This document shows positions 24,527 through 33,048 of a stretch of 64,000 bases of DNA, one piece after another; position 1 is the stretch's first letter, and each line of letters starts with the position of its first letter. Below the pieces are notes generated by a model. That model had not been told where the DNA came from and made no database searches. It saw only the letters and a list, made by a program, of their open reading frames with translations. Made by a program: the position numbers and the translations under genes. Source of the stretch: Bradyrhizobium sp. AUGA SZCCT0176 (GTDB taxonomy: Bacteria > Pseudomonadota > Alphaproteobacteria > Rhizobiales > Xanthobacteraceae); assembly GCF_018130145.1 (NCBI RefSeq), contig NZ_JAFCMB010000015.1, forward strand, positions 89,832 through 153,831. Reading direction: 5' to 3'.

Positions 24527-25818
24527 GACAGGTTGAGACGCAATCCGATCGAGCGTGAATGGGCATCCAAACCTTCGGCCTTGCCCAGGGTCATCGCGGC
24601 GGGTCCCAGCGCGCGCAACTGGTCCGGCCCGCATTTGAGAATCGAGGTGCGCTTCATGAAGTCTAGCACGCCGAGGCCCGACGAGAACCGCGCCGAGCGC
24701 GCGGTCGGCAGCACGTGGTTGGAGCCGCCGACATAGTCGCCGATCGCCTCGGGCGTATGGGCCCCCAGAAAGATCGCGCCGGCGTTGCGGACTTTTGCCG
24801 ACAAGGCTTCGGCGTCCGCGGTCATGATTTCCAAATGCTCGGCGGCGATGGCGTTCGCCAGCTCCACGGCGTCGTCGAGCTTTTTCACCATGATGATGGC
24901 GCCGAAATCCTTCCACGAGGCGCGGGCGATTTCCGCGCGCGGCAGGGTGACGAGTTGCGCTTCGACCGCCTGTTCGACCTCGGCGGCGAGACGCTCGCTG
25001 TCGGTGATCAGGATCGACTGCGCGCTGGCATCGTGCTCGGCCTGCGCCAAAAGATCAGCCGCGATCCAGCCGGCATTGCCGGTGTCGTCGGCGATGACGA
25101 GCACTTCGGAGGGGCCGGCGATCATGTCGATACCGACTTTGCCGAACACCTGCCGCTTGGCGGCGGCGACATAGGCGTTGCCGGGGCCGACGATTTTCGC
25201 AACCGGCGCGATCGTGGCGGTGCCGTAGGCGAGCGCGGCCACCGCCTGCGCACCGCCGACGCGGTAGATTTCCGAGACGCCGCCGAGTTCAGCTGCCGCC
25301 AGCACCAGCGGGTTGAGCTTGCCGTCCGGCGACGGCACCACCATCACCACGCGCGGCACGCCGGCAACCGCGGCCGGCACCGCATTCATCAGCACCGAGG
25401 ACGGATACGCCGCCGTGCCACCGGGCACGTAAAGGCCGACCGCGTCGATCGCGCTCCAGCGCCAGCCGAGCTCGACGCCGAGCGCATCGGTAAAGCGCTC
25501 GTCCTTGGGCAGTTGGCGGCGATGGAACATCTCGATCCGGTCGCGCGCGAATTTCAGCGCATCCAACGTGGCGCTGTCGCAGGCTTTGGTCGCAGCCCCG
25601 ATCTCATCACCGGTGACGCGCAGGCCGCTGGCTGCGATATCCAGCCGGTCGAATTTACGGGTCGCCTCGAGCAGGGCGGCGTCGCCGCGCGCGGCCACGT
25701 CATCGACGATGGCGCGGGTCGCCCGCTCGACATCGGCGGATGCTTCGCGCTTGGCGCCGAGAAAGGCGCCAAAGCGCTGGTCGAAATCGGCGCTGCTTCT
25801 GTCCAGGCGAATGGGCAT
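24523..25818 (-). CDS. hisD: Histidinol dehydrogenase
   Basis: The 431-aa enzyme is of full length. Family motifs include LGVELGWRWSAIDAVGLYVPGGTAAYPSS split over two strands, KIVGPGNAYVAAAKRQVFG, IDMIAGPSEVLVIAD and LLAQAEHDASAQSILIT. The zinc and catalytic His/Glu residues lie in AAEHLEI and GGSNHVLPT. It catalyses the last two steps of histidine synthesis, oxidising L-histidinol to L-histidine with two NAD. It is translationally coupled to UPF0262 and lies downstream of murA and DUF2948. Confidence 0.97.
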   Translation of the reverse strand: MPIRLDRSSADFDQRFGAFLGAKREASADVERATRAIVDDVAARGDAALLEATRKFDRLDIAASGLRVTGDEIGAATKACDSATLDALKFARDRIEMFHRRQLPKDERFTDALGVELGWRWSAIDAVGLYVPGGTAAYPSSVLMNAVPAAVAGVPRVVMVVPSPDGKLNPLVLAAAELGGVSEIYRVGGAQAVAALAYGTATIAPVAKIVGPGNAYVAAAKRQVFGKVGIDMIAGPSEVLVIADDTGNAGWIAADLLAQAEHDASAQSILITDSERLAAEVEQAVEAQLVTLPRAEIARASWKDFGAIIMVKKLDDAVELANAIAAEHLEIMTADAEALSAKVRNAGAIFLGAHTPEAIGDYVGGSNHVLPTARSARFSSGLGVLDFMKRTSILKCGPDQLRALGPAAMTLGKAEGLDAHSRSIGLRLNLS

Positions 25819-25929
25819 GGTGGCTTTCTGTGGAGGCTTGCGGGCCTATGCTCAATGGCGCGGCGGCCCATGGCCGTCAACCCTTTGAGTCCGCCATGGC
25901 AGGATGGTTCAAAGGGTCAGGCCGGTCCC

Positions 25930-26031
25930 GTAGGGTGGGCAAAGCGAAGCGTGCCCACCTAACTCGGGGAAAGGCTGAAAATCTGCCCCTATTTTGGCGG
26001 CACGGCGAAGAGCGCCTTTACCCACCCTACG
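25930..26031. repeat. REP-like inverted repeat between DUF2948 gene and hisD
   Basis: The arms GTAGGGTGGGCAAAG and TTTACCCACCCTAC are complementary. An inner GCGTGCCCACC segment adds a second possible pairing. It lies wholly within the gap between the two genes. Confidence 0.8.
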
Positions 26032-26042
26032 CAGCGGGCTTT

Positions 26043-26498
26043 TCAGGCCTCCTGCCCAGACGGCGCGATGCCGATATCGCTGGTGCCGAGATCGTCGGCG
26101 CCGAGGTCGGTCAGCTCGCATTCCAGGCATTCGACGTCCAGCCGCAGCGCTTCGCCATGGCTGAACAGCAGCAAGGCGCTGCCGCCGGGGGCTTCGCCGG
26201 GGTGGAATTCGATCCCGACCAGTTCCAGAACGGCGGCCGGCGCATCCAGATCGATGTTGCGCGACTTGCAGGCCAGCACCCGGTCGAAGCGCAATGCTGC
26301 GATCGTCCGCCGCGGGGTGGTGCCGCCGGACAGCGTCTGCTCCCAGTCGAGCCTGAACATGCCGACCACGAGGCGTTTTTCGTCCTGCCGCCAGACGATG
26401 TCGGAGACCTGCACCCGGGCATCCTGGACATGCGCCGAGATCACCGAGAGATCATCGGAATCGAGCGCGATCAGTTTGAGCTGTTCAGGCGAACCCAT
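26043..26498 (-). CDS. DUF2948 family protein
   Basis: The 151-aa cytoplasmic protein begins LKLIALDSDDLSVISAHVQDA and continues VWRQDEKRLVVGMFRLDWEQ, the usual DUF2948 opening. RRTIAALRFDRVLACKSRNID and ECELTDLGADD follow. No function is established. In alphaproteobacteria the family is regularly located between murA and hisD, as here, which suggests co-expression with envelope or amino-acid synthesis genes. Confidence 0.88.
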   Translation of the reverse strand: MGSPEQLKLIALDSDDLSVISAHVQDARVQVSDIVWRQDEKRLVVGMFRLDWEQTLSGGTTPRRTIAALRFDRVLACKSRNIDLDAPAAVLELVGIEFHPGEAPGGSALLLFSHGEALRLDVECLECELTDLGADDLGTSDIGIAPSGQEA

Positions 26499-26553
26499 GC
26501 GCCAACTTTACCTTTAATTTGGGCGTAGCCTAGCCGCAAAACCGGTTCCCATC

Positions 26554-26572
26554 CCCGGACCAAGTCCGGGGA
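26554..26572. terminator. Small hairpin between murA and DUF2948
   Basis: CCCCGGA and TCCGGGG enclose CCAAG. It lies 22 bp after the murA stop on the minus strand. There is no T run, so weak termination or an RNA-stability role is likely. Confidence 0.45.
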
Positions 26573-26594
26573 CATGCTTTTTGCGGGATACACG

Positions 26595-27884
26595 TCAGTC
26601 GCTGATACGCTGGATCGAGGCGCCGCAGGCCGACAGTTTTTCCTCCAGCCGCTCAAAACCGCGGTCGAGATGATAGATCCGGTTGACCATGGTCTCGCCT
26701 TCGGCGGCAAGGCCGGCGATGACCAGCGACACCGACGCGCGCAGGTCGGTCGCCATGACCGGCGCGCCGCGCAAGCTCGCGGTGCCGTCGATGGTGGCGG
26801 TTTCGCCGTCGAGCGAAATTTTCGCGCCGAACCGCGCCAGCTCCTGCACATGCATGAAGCGGTTCTCGAAAATGGTTTCGGTGATCTGCGAGGAGCCGCC
26901 GGCGCAGGCCATCAGCGCCATCAGCTGCGCCTGCAGATCGGTCGGGAAGCCCGGGAACGGCGCGGTCGACACGTTGACCGGCTTGATCCCCGCACCGTTG
27001 CGGGAAACCTTTATGCCGTCCTTGTTGACGGTGATGACGGCGCCCGCTTCGGTCAGCACGTCGAGCGCCGATTGCAGCAGCTCCGGCCGTGCGCCCGCCA
27101 GCTGCACCTCGCCGCCGGTCATCGCCACCGCCATCGCATAAGTGCCGGCCTCGATGCGGTCGGGCAGCACGGTATGCCGCGCGCCGTGCAGTTTTTCGAC
27201 GCCCTCGACCACGATGCGCGGCGTGCCGGCGCCGGTGATCCGCGCGCCCATCTTGTTCAGGCAATCGGCGACGTCTGATATCTCGGGCTCGCAGGCGGCG
27301 TTGTCGATGATGGTCGTGCCCCTGGCCAGCGTCGCCGCCATCAGCGCGACATGGGTTCCGCTGACCGTCACCTTGGGGAAATCGATCGACGCGCCGCGCA
27401 GGCCGCCGGGCGCTTTGGCGACCACGTAGCCGGCGTCGATGGTGATCTCGGCGCCGAGTTTCTCCAGCGCCATGATCAGCAGATCAACCGGCCGCGTGCC
27501 GATCGCGCAGCCGCCCGGCAACGAGACCTTCGCCTCGTGCATCCGCGCCAAGAGCGGCGCGATCACCCAAAAACTGGCGCGCATCCGCGACACCAGCTCA
27601 TAGGGCGCGGTCGTGTCGATGATATCAGCCGCCGAAATATGCAGGGTCTGTCCCTGGTACTCGCGGTCGCCGGGCCGCTTGCCCGCGGACATGATGTCGA
27701 CGCCGTGATTGCCGAGGATACGCTGCAGCTGCGCGACATCGGCAAGTCGCGGCACATTGTCGAGAACAAGGGTTTCCTCGGTGAGCAGCCCCGCGATCAT
27801 CAGCGGCAGCGCAGCATTCTTCGCGCCCGAAATCGCGATGGTGCCGTTGAGCGGGCTTCCGCCGACAATCCGAATGCGGTCCAT
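26595..27884 (-). CDS. murA: UDP-N-acetylglucosamine 1-carboxyvinyltransferase
   Basis: In this 429-aa enzyme of standard length, the start MDRIRIVGGSPLNGTIAISG contains the substrate-binding ISGAKNAALP region. The catalytic loop SLPGGCAIGTRPVDLL keeps the cysteine that binds phosphoenolpyruvate and is the fosfomycin target. TVSGTHVALMAA, FPTDLQAQLMALM and ATDLRASVSLVIAGLAAEG are also present. It performs the first committed step of peptidoglycan synthesis, in the cytoplasm. It heads the block that continues to yacG. Confidence 0.97.
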   Translation of the reverse strand: MDRIRIVGGSPLNGTIAISGAKNAALPLMIAGLLTEETLVLDNVPRLADVAQLQRILGNHGVDIMSAGKRPGDREYQGQTLHISAADIIDTTAPYELVSRMRASFWVIAPLLARMHEAKVSLPGGCAIGTRPVDLLIMALEKLGAEITIDAGYVVAKAPGGLRGASIDFPKVTVSGTHVALMAATLARGTTIIDNAACEPEISDVADCLNKMGARITGAGTPRIVVEGVEKLHGARHTVLPDRIEAGTYAMAVAMTGGEVQLAGARPELLQSALDVLTEAGAVITVNKDGIKVSRNGAGIKPVNVSTAPFPGFPTDLQAQLMALMACAGGSSQITETIFENRFMHVQELARFGAKISLDGETATIDGTASLRGAPVMATDLRASVSLVIAGLAAEGETMVNRIYHLDRGFERLEEKLSACGASIQRISD

Positions 27885-27966
27885 GCCACCCCCCTTTTGT
27901 TATGCAGAACGTATGGGGGCCGCGAAACCCCAATGGCAAAAGCCTTGAAGTTTGCGGCTATTTGAT

Positions 27967-27989
27967 GGGGTGGGGTGGGGTGGGGTGGG
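27967..27989 (+). repeat. G-tract tandem repeat (GGGGT), possible G-quadruplex
   Basis: Four GGGG tracts and one GGG tract are separated by single T residues, about 80 bp upstream of the murA start. The arrangement with one-base loops is the most stable type of parallel G-quadruplex. The G-rich strand is the murA template strand. Confidence 0.9.
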
Positions 27990-28026
27990 CTCGACGATCC
28001 GCCGTCATTCCAGGATAACACGATTC

Positions 28027-28213
28027 GTCGTCCCTGCGAACGCAGGGACCCATAACCCCGGTCATCTATTGTTGAAGCGAAGCCGTCGATCAGCGTGCAA
28101 AAAACATTGGCGCCGCGGCGTATGGGTCCCTGCGTGCCACCTTCGCTAAAGCTTCGGCGAGCCTCCTATCCCGCCTCGGCGAAGCCTTGGCGGAGACGGG
28201 TCGCAGGGACGAC
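28027..28213. repeat. Composite REP element, GTCGTCCC family (copy 1)
   Basis: It begins with GTCGTCCCTGCGAACGCAGG, contains CGCCGCGGCGTATGGGTCCC and ends with CGCAGGGACGAC. The outer ends are complementary. Related elements are at 54855-54997 and 63578-63697, where the inner hairpin is CCGGCGAACGCCGG or similar. Confidence 0.85.
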
Positions 28214-28215
28214 AG

Positions 28216-28875
28216 CTACACCGCGTTGATATCCTCGCTCTCCAGTACCGGCTTCGGATAGCCATCGCGCGCGACCTTGATCATGGCGCGGCCGAGCTGT
28301 TCGCTTGTTGTCACGAACTTCGGCGAGGTGCGGGCGAGATAGGACAGCAGCGGTGCGGCGACGACATAGATCGCGTTCACCCAGCCGGTCTTCGAGCGCA
28401 CGCCGTGCAGCGGCTGGATGCCGGCGGGCCGGAACATGTAGGCGGCCTTGAACGGCAGCTTGAGCAGATCGTTCGCGGTCTTGCCTTTAACGCGCGCCCA
28501 GCGCACCGGGCCCTGTTCGGTTGAATCGGTGCCGCGGCCGGTGACGTAGGTGAACACCATGCCGGGGTTGAGCCGAACCAGCGTGTTCGCCGCGGCCATC
28601 GTGACGTCATAGGTCAGATGCCGGTAGCGCTCGGCGTCCATGCCGACAGAGGAAACGCCGAGGCAGAAGAAACAGGCGTCGTATCCGGCAAGATCAGACT
28701 CGATTGCGGAGAAGTCCGTGAAGTCCTTATGCAGGACTTCACGAAGCTTGGCGTGCTGCCGCCAGGTCGGGCTGCGCCCGACCACCAGCACGCGCTCGAC
28801 ACCGGCGTCGAGCAGGCATTCGCGGAGCACGCCCTGCCCGACCATGCCGGTGGCGCCGAACAGGATAACTTTCAT
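28216..28875 (-). CDS. NAD(P)-binding Rossmann-fold epimerase-like protein
   Basis: The start MKVILFGATGMVGQGVLREC is the ATG overlapping the preceding stop; the longer open frame upstream lies inside the neighbouring gene. The 219-aa protein has the GATGMVG dinucleotide-binding loop, ACFFCLGVSSVGMD and the TYVTGRGTDSTEQGPVRWARVKGKTA region, where an atypical-SDR Lys/Tyr site would lie. Relatives act as oxidoreductases or assembly factors (HTATIP2/YwnB-like). Substrate unknown. It is the last gene after the hydrolase. Confidence 0.82.
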   Translation of the reverse strand: MKVILFGATGMVGQGVLRECLLDAGVERVLVVGRSPTWRQHAKLREVLHKDFTDFSAIESDLAGYDACFFCLGVSSVGMDAERYRHLTYDVTMAAANTLVRLNPGMVFTYVTGRGTDSTEQGPVRWARVKGKTANDLLKLPFKAAYMFRPAGIQPLHGVRSKTGWVNAIYVVAAPLLSYLARTSPKFVTTSEQLGRAMIKVARDGYPKPVLESEDINAV

Positions 28876-29696
28876 GACTTGATGAAGGCGAGCAGGTCCG
28901 CGTTGATCGTCGCCGCTTCCGTGGTCGGCATGCCGTGCGGAAAGCCCTTGTAGGTTTTCAGTATCCCGTTCTTCAGCAGCTTTGCCGACAACGGCGCGGA
29001 GTCGGCATAGGGCACGATCTGGTCGTCGTCGCCATGCATCACCAGCACGGGCACATTGATCTTCTTCAGGTCCTCGGTGAAATCGGTCTGCGAGAAGGCG
29101 ACGATGCCATCGTAATGCGCCTTGGCGCCGCCCATCATGCCCTGGCGCCACCAATTCTCGATCACGGCCTCCGATGGTTTGGCGCCGGGCCGGTTGTAGC
29201 CATAGAAGGGACCGGCCGCGACGTCGCGATAGAATTGCGAACGGCCGGCGGCGAGCGCGGCCTGGAATCCGTCGAAGACATCCTTCGGCAGGCCGCCCGG
29301 ATTGGCCGCCGTCTTCACCATCAGCGGCGGCACCGCGCTGAGGATCGCGGCCTTTGCGACCCGACTCTCGCCGTGGCGGGCAATGTAATGCACCACCTCG
29401 CCGCCGCCGGTGGAATGGCCGACGTGAACGGCGTTCTTCAGATCGAGATGTGCCGTCACCGCCGCGAGGTCATCGGCATAATGGTCCATGTCGTGGCCGT
29501 CGCCGACCTGGGCAGAGCGGCCGTGGCCGCGGCGGTCATGGGCGATGACGCGAAAGCCGTTGTGGAGGAAGAACAGCATCTGCGCGTCCCAGTCGTCCGA
29601 TGACAGTGGCCAGCCGTGGCTGAACACGATGGGCTGACCGGAGCCCCAGTCCTTGTAAAAGATCTCGACGTCGTCTTTTGTTGTGATCATGGGCAT
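28872..29696 (-). CDS. Alpha/beta hydrolase, non-heme chloroperoxidase type
   Basis: The start is MPMITTKDDVEIFYKDWGSG with AGGAG 10 bp upstream, giving 274 aa, the usual length of cofactor-free haloperoxidases. The oxyanion-hole segment FSHGWPLSSDDWD, the nucleophile elbow GHSTGGGE (Ser), GDDDQIVPY (Asp) and FPHGM (His) are all present. These enzymes are esterases/perhydrolases that can make peracids; the true substrate is unknown. The stop overlaps the following epimerase-like gene, so the two are probably made together. Confidence 0.9.
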   Translation of the reverse strand: MPMITTKDDVEIFYKDWGSGQPIVFSHGWPLSSDDWDAQMLFFLHNGFRVIAHDRRGHGRSAQVGDGHDMDHYADDLAAVTAHLDLKNAVHVGHSTGGGEVVHYIARHGESRVAKAAILSAVPPLMVKTAANPGGLPKDVFDGFQAALAAGRSQFYRDVAAGPFYGYNRPGAKPSEAVIENWWRQGMMGGAKAHYDGIVAFSQTDFTEDLKKINVPVLVMHGDDDQIVPYADSAPLSAKLLKNGILKTYKGFPHGMPTTEAATINADLLAFIKS

Positions 29697-29720
29697 GGGG
29701 GAGCTCCTCTGGATTGGTTC

Positions 29721-29800
29721 GTCATTCCGGGATGGTCCGAAGGACCAGACCCGGAATCTCGAGATTCCGGGTTCGATGCTACGCATCGCCCCGGAATGAC
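29721..29800. repeat. REP element, GTCATTCCGGGATGG family (copy 1)
   Basis: The terminal arms GTCATTCCGG and CCGGAATGAC are complementary, and inside are GGTCCGAAGGACC, CGGAATCTCGAGATTCCGG and GATGCTACGCATC hairpins. The copy at 43542-43644 has the same layout with an extra GTGCGCAATTGCGCAC hairpin. Confidence 0.9.
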
Positions 29801-29807
29801 GGGAATG

Positions 29808-30320
29808 TCAGGCGTATGTCGAGGCCGGCCGGTAGCGCCGGATCACGCCGATGATCACGATCACGAAGAACACCAGCACGATGCCCTGCGCGACCGCAAA
29901 GGGCGGCTCGGCCGGCGGCACGCTCGGCGCCAGCGCGTGCAGCGCGGGCACTTTCAGGAACGACTGCACCACCAGCACGAACACGTTGAGATAGAGCGCC
30001 ACCAGCGCGGTCAGCGCGTAGATCCAGCGCCAGGCACCGCGCAGATTCATGATGTAGAGCGCGAAGCAGGCGATCGCCAGCAGCACCAGCGAGAGCAGGC
30101 CGAACAGGTGCGACGGCAACATTTTTTCAAACAGCAGCGGCGGAATCACAAAACCGGTGGCGCTGGTCAGGATCGTGGTCAGCAGGAAGATCGCGGTCAG
30201 CCCCGGCTGCCGCTTCGAGCCGAGCATTCCGAACATCACGATGAGGCCTGAGACGATTGCGATCAAACTGATGACGACATGCACGAGAACAAATGTCGCC
30301 GTACTCATACCGAGTATCAT
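29808..30320 (-). CDS. Integral membrane protein, unknown function
   Basis: The 170-aa protein has four or five hydrophobic segments (about residues 8-30, 38-60, 68-90, 100-120 and 142-160). There are few charged residues and a short cytoplasmic C-terminus. The start chosen has a GGGGG site upstream; a second ATG 12 bp later is possible. Its order LVHVVISLIAIVSGLIVMFG followed by LTTILTSATGF resembles small DUF2306-like membrane proteins, but no family is certain. It is upstream of the chloroperoxidase gene and may be co-transcribed. Confidence 0.78.
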   Translation of the reverse strand: MILGMSTATFVLVHVVISLIAIVSGLIVMFGMLGSKRQPGLTAIFLLTTILTSATGFVIPPLLFEKMLPSHLFGLLSLVLLAIACFALYIMNLRGAWRWIYALTALVALYLNVFVLVVQSFLKVPALHALAPSVPPAEPPFAVAQGIVLVFFVIVIIGVIRRYRPASTYA

Positions 30321-30445
30321 GAAGCGCCCCCTTCGTTGGAAACCCGCCGAACGTTACGATGCAGCGCAGGAAATTGCCACACGCGCCCATTGCACAACCG
30401 TCATGCGCGGCAACACGCGAGGCATCGACGAAAGTCGCACGCGGA

Positions 30446-32179
30446 TCAGAGCGCCGGCTTCGAACCGTCGGCGAGAAAGCCGTGCAATGCCGCCACCACC
30501 TGCGCGCCCTCGCCGATCGCGCCGCCGACGCGTTTGACCGAGCCGGAGCGCACATCGCCGACCGCGAACACGCCGGGCACGGTGGTTTCCAAAAACGGCA
30601 CCGGACGCTCGCCATTTTGGCCGCTTTGAACGCCGCCTTGGACGCCGGTGAGAACAAAGCCGGCGCGATCGACCTTGACGCCGCAGCCTTCGAGCCAGCC
30701 GGTCGCGGGGTCGGCGCCGACGAACAGAAAGAGATTGCGGATGTCGAGGCTCTGCACCTCGTCCGGCGCCAGACGGCTGCGCCAGCGCACGCGCCGCAGC
30801 GAGGCGTCCTCGCCCTCGAGGCCGACCACCTCGGCGTTGAAGATCAGTTCGATATTGTCAGTCGCTTCGATGCGCTCGATGAGATAGTGCGACATGCTGG
30901 CGCCGAGGCCGCCGCCGCGGATGATCATGTAAACTTTTCGCGCATGGCTGGACAAAAACACCGCGGCCTGTCCGGCGGAGTTGCCGCCGCCGACCAGCAC
31001 GACGTCCTGATCGACGCACAGCTTGGCCTCGATCGGCGAGGCCCAGTACCAGACGCCACGGCCCTCAAAGGCGTCGAGATTTTCGACCTCGGGCCGGCGG
31101 TAGCGCGCGCCGCTCGCGACCACGACCGATTTGGCTTTCAGCGACTGTCCGCATTCGGTCGCCAGCGCGAACAGGCCATCGGGCTTCGTGCAATCCAGCG
31201 AGCGGATGGAGACCGGGATCAGCATCTCGGCGCCAAACTTTTGCGCCTGGTTGTAGGCGCGCCCGGCCAACGCCTGGCCGGAAATGCCGGTCGGGAATCC
31301 CAAATAGTTCTCAATCCGCGCACTGGCGCCGGCCTGTCCGCCAAAGGCGCGCGAATCGAACACCGCGACCGACAGCCCTTCCGACGCCGCATAGACCGCG
31401 GTGGCAAGCCCGGCCGGACCGCTGCCGACCACGGCGACATCGTAGAGCTTGTCATGCGCATGGTTGGTGATCATGCCCATCGCGAGCGCCAGCGAGGTTT
31501 CCGAGGGATTGCGCAGCACGGTGCCGTCAGGACACACCACCAGCGGCAGATCGCTGCGCGCGGCCGAATAACGTTCCACGAGATCGGCGGCGTCCTTGTC
31601 GTTCTCGGGGTCGAGCAGATGATGCGGCTGGCCGTTGCGCGTCAAAAAATTCTGTAAGCGCGCCATGTCGCCGAGCGAGGCCGGCCCGATCAGCACCGGG
31701 CCGCCGACGCCGCCCTGGATCAGGCTGACCCGGCGCAGCACCAGCGCGCGCATGATGCGCTCGCCAAGATCGGCCTCGGCCATCAGCAGCGCCCGCAACC
31801 GGTCCGGCGGAATCAGCAGCGTCTCGACATCGCCCTCGGCATGGCCGTCGACCAGCGCGACGCGGCCGGAGAGCTGGCCGATCTCGGCCACGAATTGTCC
31901 AACGCACTGATCGATGACGGGCGTGACATGGCCGAGGCCGTCGCGCAGCGTGATCGCGACATGGCCCGACAGCACCACGAACATGCCGGGCCCGGGCTTG
32001 CCGGTCTCGAACAGCGCCTCGCCGTGCCCATAGCTGCGCAACTCGCCGAACCGGCGCATGCGCTCGATCTCTTGCGACGTCAGCGTCGGGAAGGTCTGCT
32101 CGTGGCGCGGAAACGCGAAGGAATTTTGGCCGGCCGCCGGACCGGCTGTCGTGGTGTCTGCACTCATCTCGCCACCCAA
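30446..32179 (-). CDS. Cyclic-nucleotide-binding domain fused to thioredoxin-reductase-like FAD/NAD(P) oxidoreductase
   Basis: In this 577-aa protein an N-terminal cNMP-binding beta-barrel (about residues 30-155; YGHGEALFETGKPGPGMFVVLSG) is joined to a linker. A TrxR-type flavoprotein follows (about 245-560; VVGSGPAGLATAVYAASEG, FGGQAGASARIENYLGFP, VVLVGGGNSAGQAA and AVGDVRSGSVKR). The redox CxxC of real thioredoxin reductases is absent: the aligned segment is GVWYWASPIEAKLC. Disulfide reduction by the classical route is therefore unlikely. It may instead act like ferredoxin/flavodoxin-NADP reductases of TrxR fold. The fusion implies control of redox activity by a cyclic nucleotide or related ligand (inference). 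Confidence 0.88.
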   Translation of the reverse strand: MGGEMSADTTTAGPAAGQNSFAFPRHEQTFPTLTSQEIERMRRFGELRSYGHGEALFETGKPGPGMFVVLSGHVAITLRDGLGHVTPVIDQCVGQFVAEIGQLSGRVALVDGHAEGDVETLLIPPDRLRALLMAEADLGERIMRALVLRRVSLIQGGVGGPVLIGPASLGDMARLQNFLTRNGQPHHLLDPENDKDAADLVERYSAARSDLPLVVCPDGTVLRNPSETSLALAMGMITNHAHDKLYDVAVVGSGPAGLATAVYAASEGLSVAVFDSRAFGGQAGASARIENYLGFPTGISGQALAGRAYNQAQKFGAEMLIPVSIRSLDCTKPDGLFALATECGQSLKAKSVVVASGARYRRPEVENLDAFEGRGVWYWASPIEAKLCVDQDVVLVGGGNSAGQAAVFLSSHARKVYMIIRGGGLGASMSHYLIERIEATDNIELIFNAEVVGLEGEDASLRRVRWRSRLAPDEVQSLDIRNLFLFVGADPATGWLEGCGVKVDRAGFVLTGVQGGVQSGQNGERPVPFLETTVPGVFAVGDVRSGSVKRVGGAIGEGAQVVAALHGFLADGSKPAL

Positions 32180-32244
32180 TAAAGAACCCAGCGTTTTGCG
32201 GAGAGGCTGGCCACCCGGCGAGCGGTCGGGAATTTCCCTGGCCG

Positions 32245-32448
32245 CTACTGGCCCGGCTTTACTCCGCCTGCGTCATCTAGGGAGACATCGGTGTTTTCGG
32301 AAGGTGCGGCACCTTCATCGCTGCGCCCGCGCGCCTGCGACTTCCGCCGCTTGAGATTTTCGCGCAGCGCCAGCTTCAAGCGCTGCTGTCGCGAATCCTT
32401 CACGTCAGGCTTGGCCGTTCCCGCGCGTTTGTCCTGATCGTCCTGCAT
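32245..32448 (-). CDS. Small conserved basic protein, 67 aa
   Basis: The start MQDDQDKRAGTAKPDV was chosen because the longer open frame runs antisense through tRNA-Thr and cannot be coding there. The protein is highly charged, with the central RLKLALRENLKRRKSQARGR that is typical of a family of short alphaproteobacterial hypotheticals, followed by an acidic tail. It has no signal peptide or membrane span. A role in binding nucleic acid is possible from the basic helix, but nothing is established. Confidence 0.62.
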   Translation of the reverse strand: MQDDQDKRAGTAKPDVKDSRQQRLKLALRENLKRRKSQARGRSDEGAAPSENTDVSLDDAGGVKPGQ

Positions 32449-32768
32449 CCTGGACCTGTTGCGTGTGCCGTGGCGGCGCTCTCTACCGTCCGAACATATT
32501 GGGTTTCGTCCGCCTGTCGCGCAATCGCGTCCTCCCGGTCGCAGTCCAATGATTCGCCCGAACCGGCTTCTCAGGCCGTGGGCCTGCGAAATGGAACCGG
32601 ATCGGCCCGGAGTTGGCCCGGTTGTGGCAGGAAGCGCGACCTCGCGTTGGTTTTTGGCCGTTTTAGGCCCTTTCCAGCCCCGCCGCGTGCTTGCACCGGA
32701 GGGGCCCTTGTGGCAAGAACCGGCCGCCCGTAGAGGCCTTTTGGGCCGATTCCTCGGATACCGGGCAT

Positions 32769-32843
32769 GCTGCCGTAGCTCAGTGGTAGAGCACTCCATT
32801 GGTAATGGAGAGGTCGACAGTTCAATCCTGTCTGGCAGCACCA
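32769..32843 (+). tRNA. tRNA-Thr (GGT anticodon)
   Basis: The 75-nt gene has a complete cloverleaf: acceptor GCTGCCG/TGGCAGC, D arm with GTGGTAGAGC, anticodon stem CTCCA/TGGAG around TTGGTAA (anticodon GGT), T loop TTCAATC and an encoded CCA. Its last 26 nt plus one base are repeated at 36069-36095. Confidence 0.97.
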
Positions 32844-32844
32844 T
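32818..32844 (+). repeat. Left att-like repeat (3' end of tRNA-Thr)
   Basis: These 27 bp are identical to 36069-36095. A looser match continues downstream (TTCCTGG and AGACATCGC are present after both copies). tRNA 3' ends are the classical integration sites of tyrosine recombinases. Confidence 0.9.
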
Positions 32845-33048
32845 CTTTTCCTGGAGACATCGCGAAGTTGGCAAGTCCCAGAATGCAGGTGCTGGGCATC
32901 ACCTCACTGCCGCTTCCCCCGCCAAATCACAGGGCGACATGTTCGAGACGCCTCAAGAGGCTTAGCACGCTACCCGTTCTTCGCAAGCGACGGCTTGATC
33001 CCGCTCCAGCTTTCACGCCTCGCCTCGCACCGAACAGCCGACGCGGGT

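Larger units (their letters stand above)
27885..28215. other. Gene-free stretch upstream of murA
   Basis: It holds five G tracts (27967-27989) and a composite REP element (28027-28213). No gene is seen. Confidence 0.7.

Noticed and set aside
24527..24916. N-terminal extension of the UPF0262 frame
   Set aside because: It lies wholly within hisD in another frame, and UPF0262 homology starts exactly at the ATG overlapping the hisD stop.
32449..32874. N-terminal extension of the 67-aa basic protein
   Set aside because: It would be translated from the antisense strand of tRNA-Thr (the usual VLPDRIEL artefact), so a downstream start was used.
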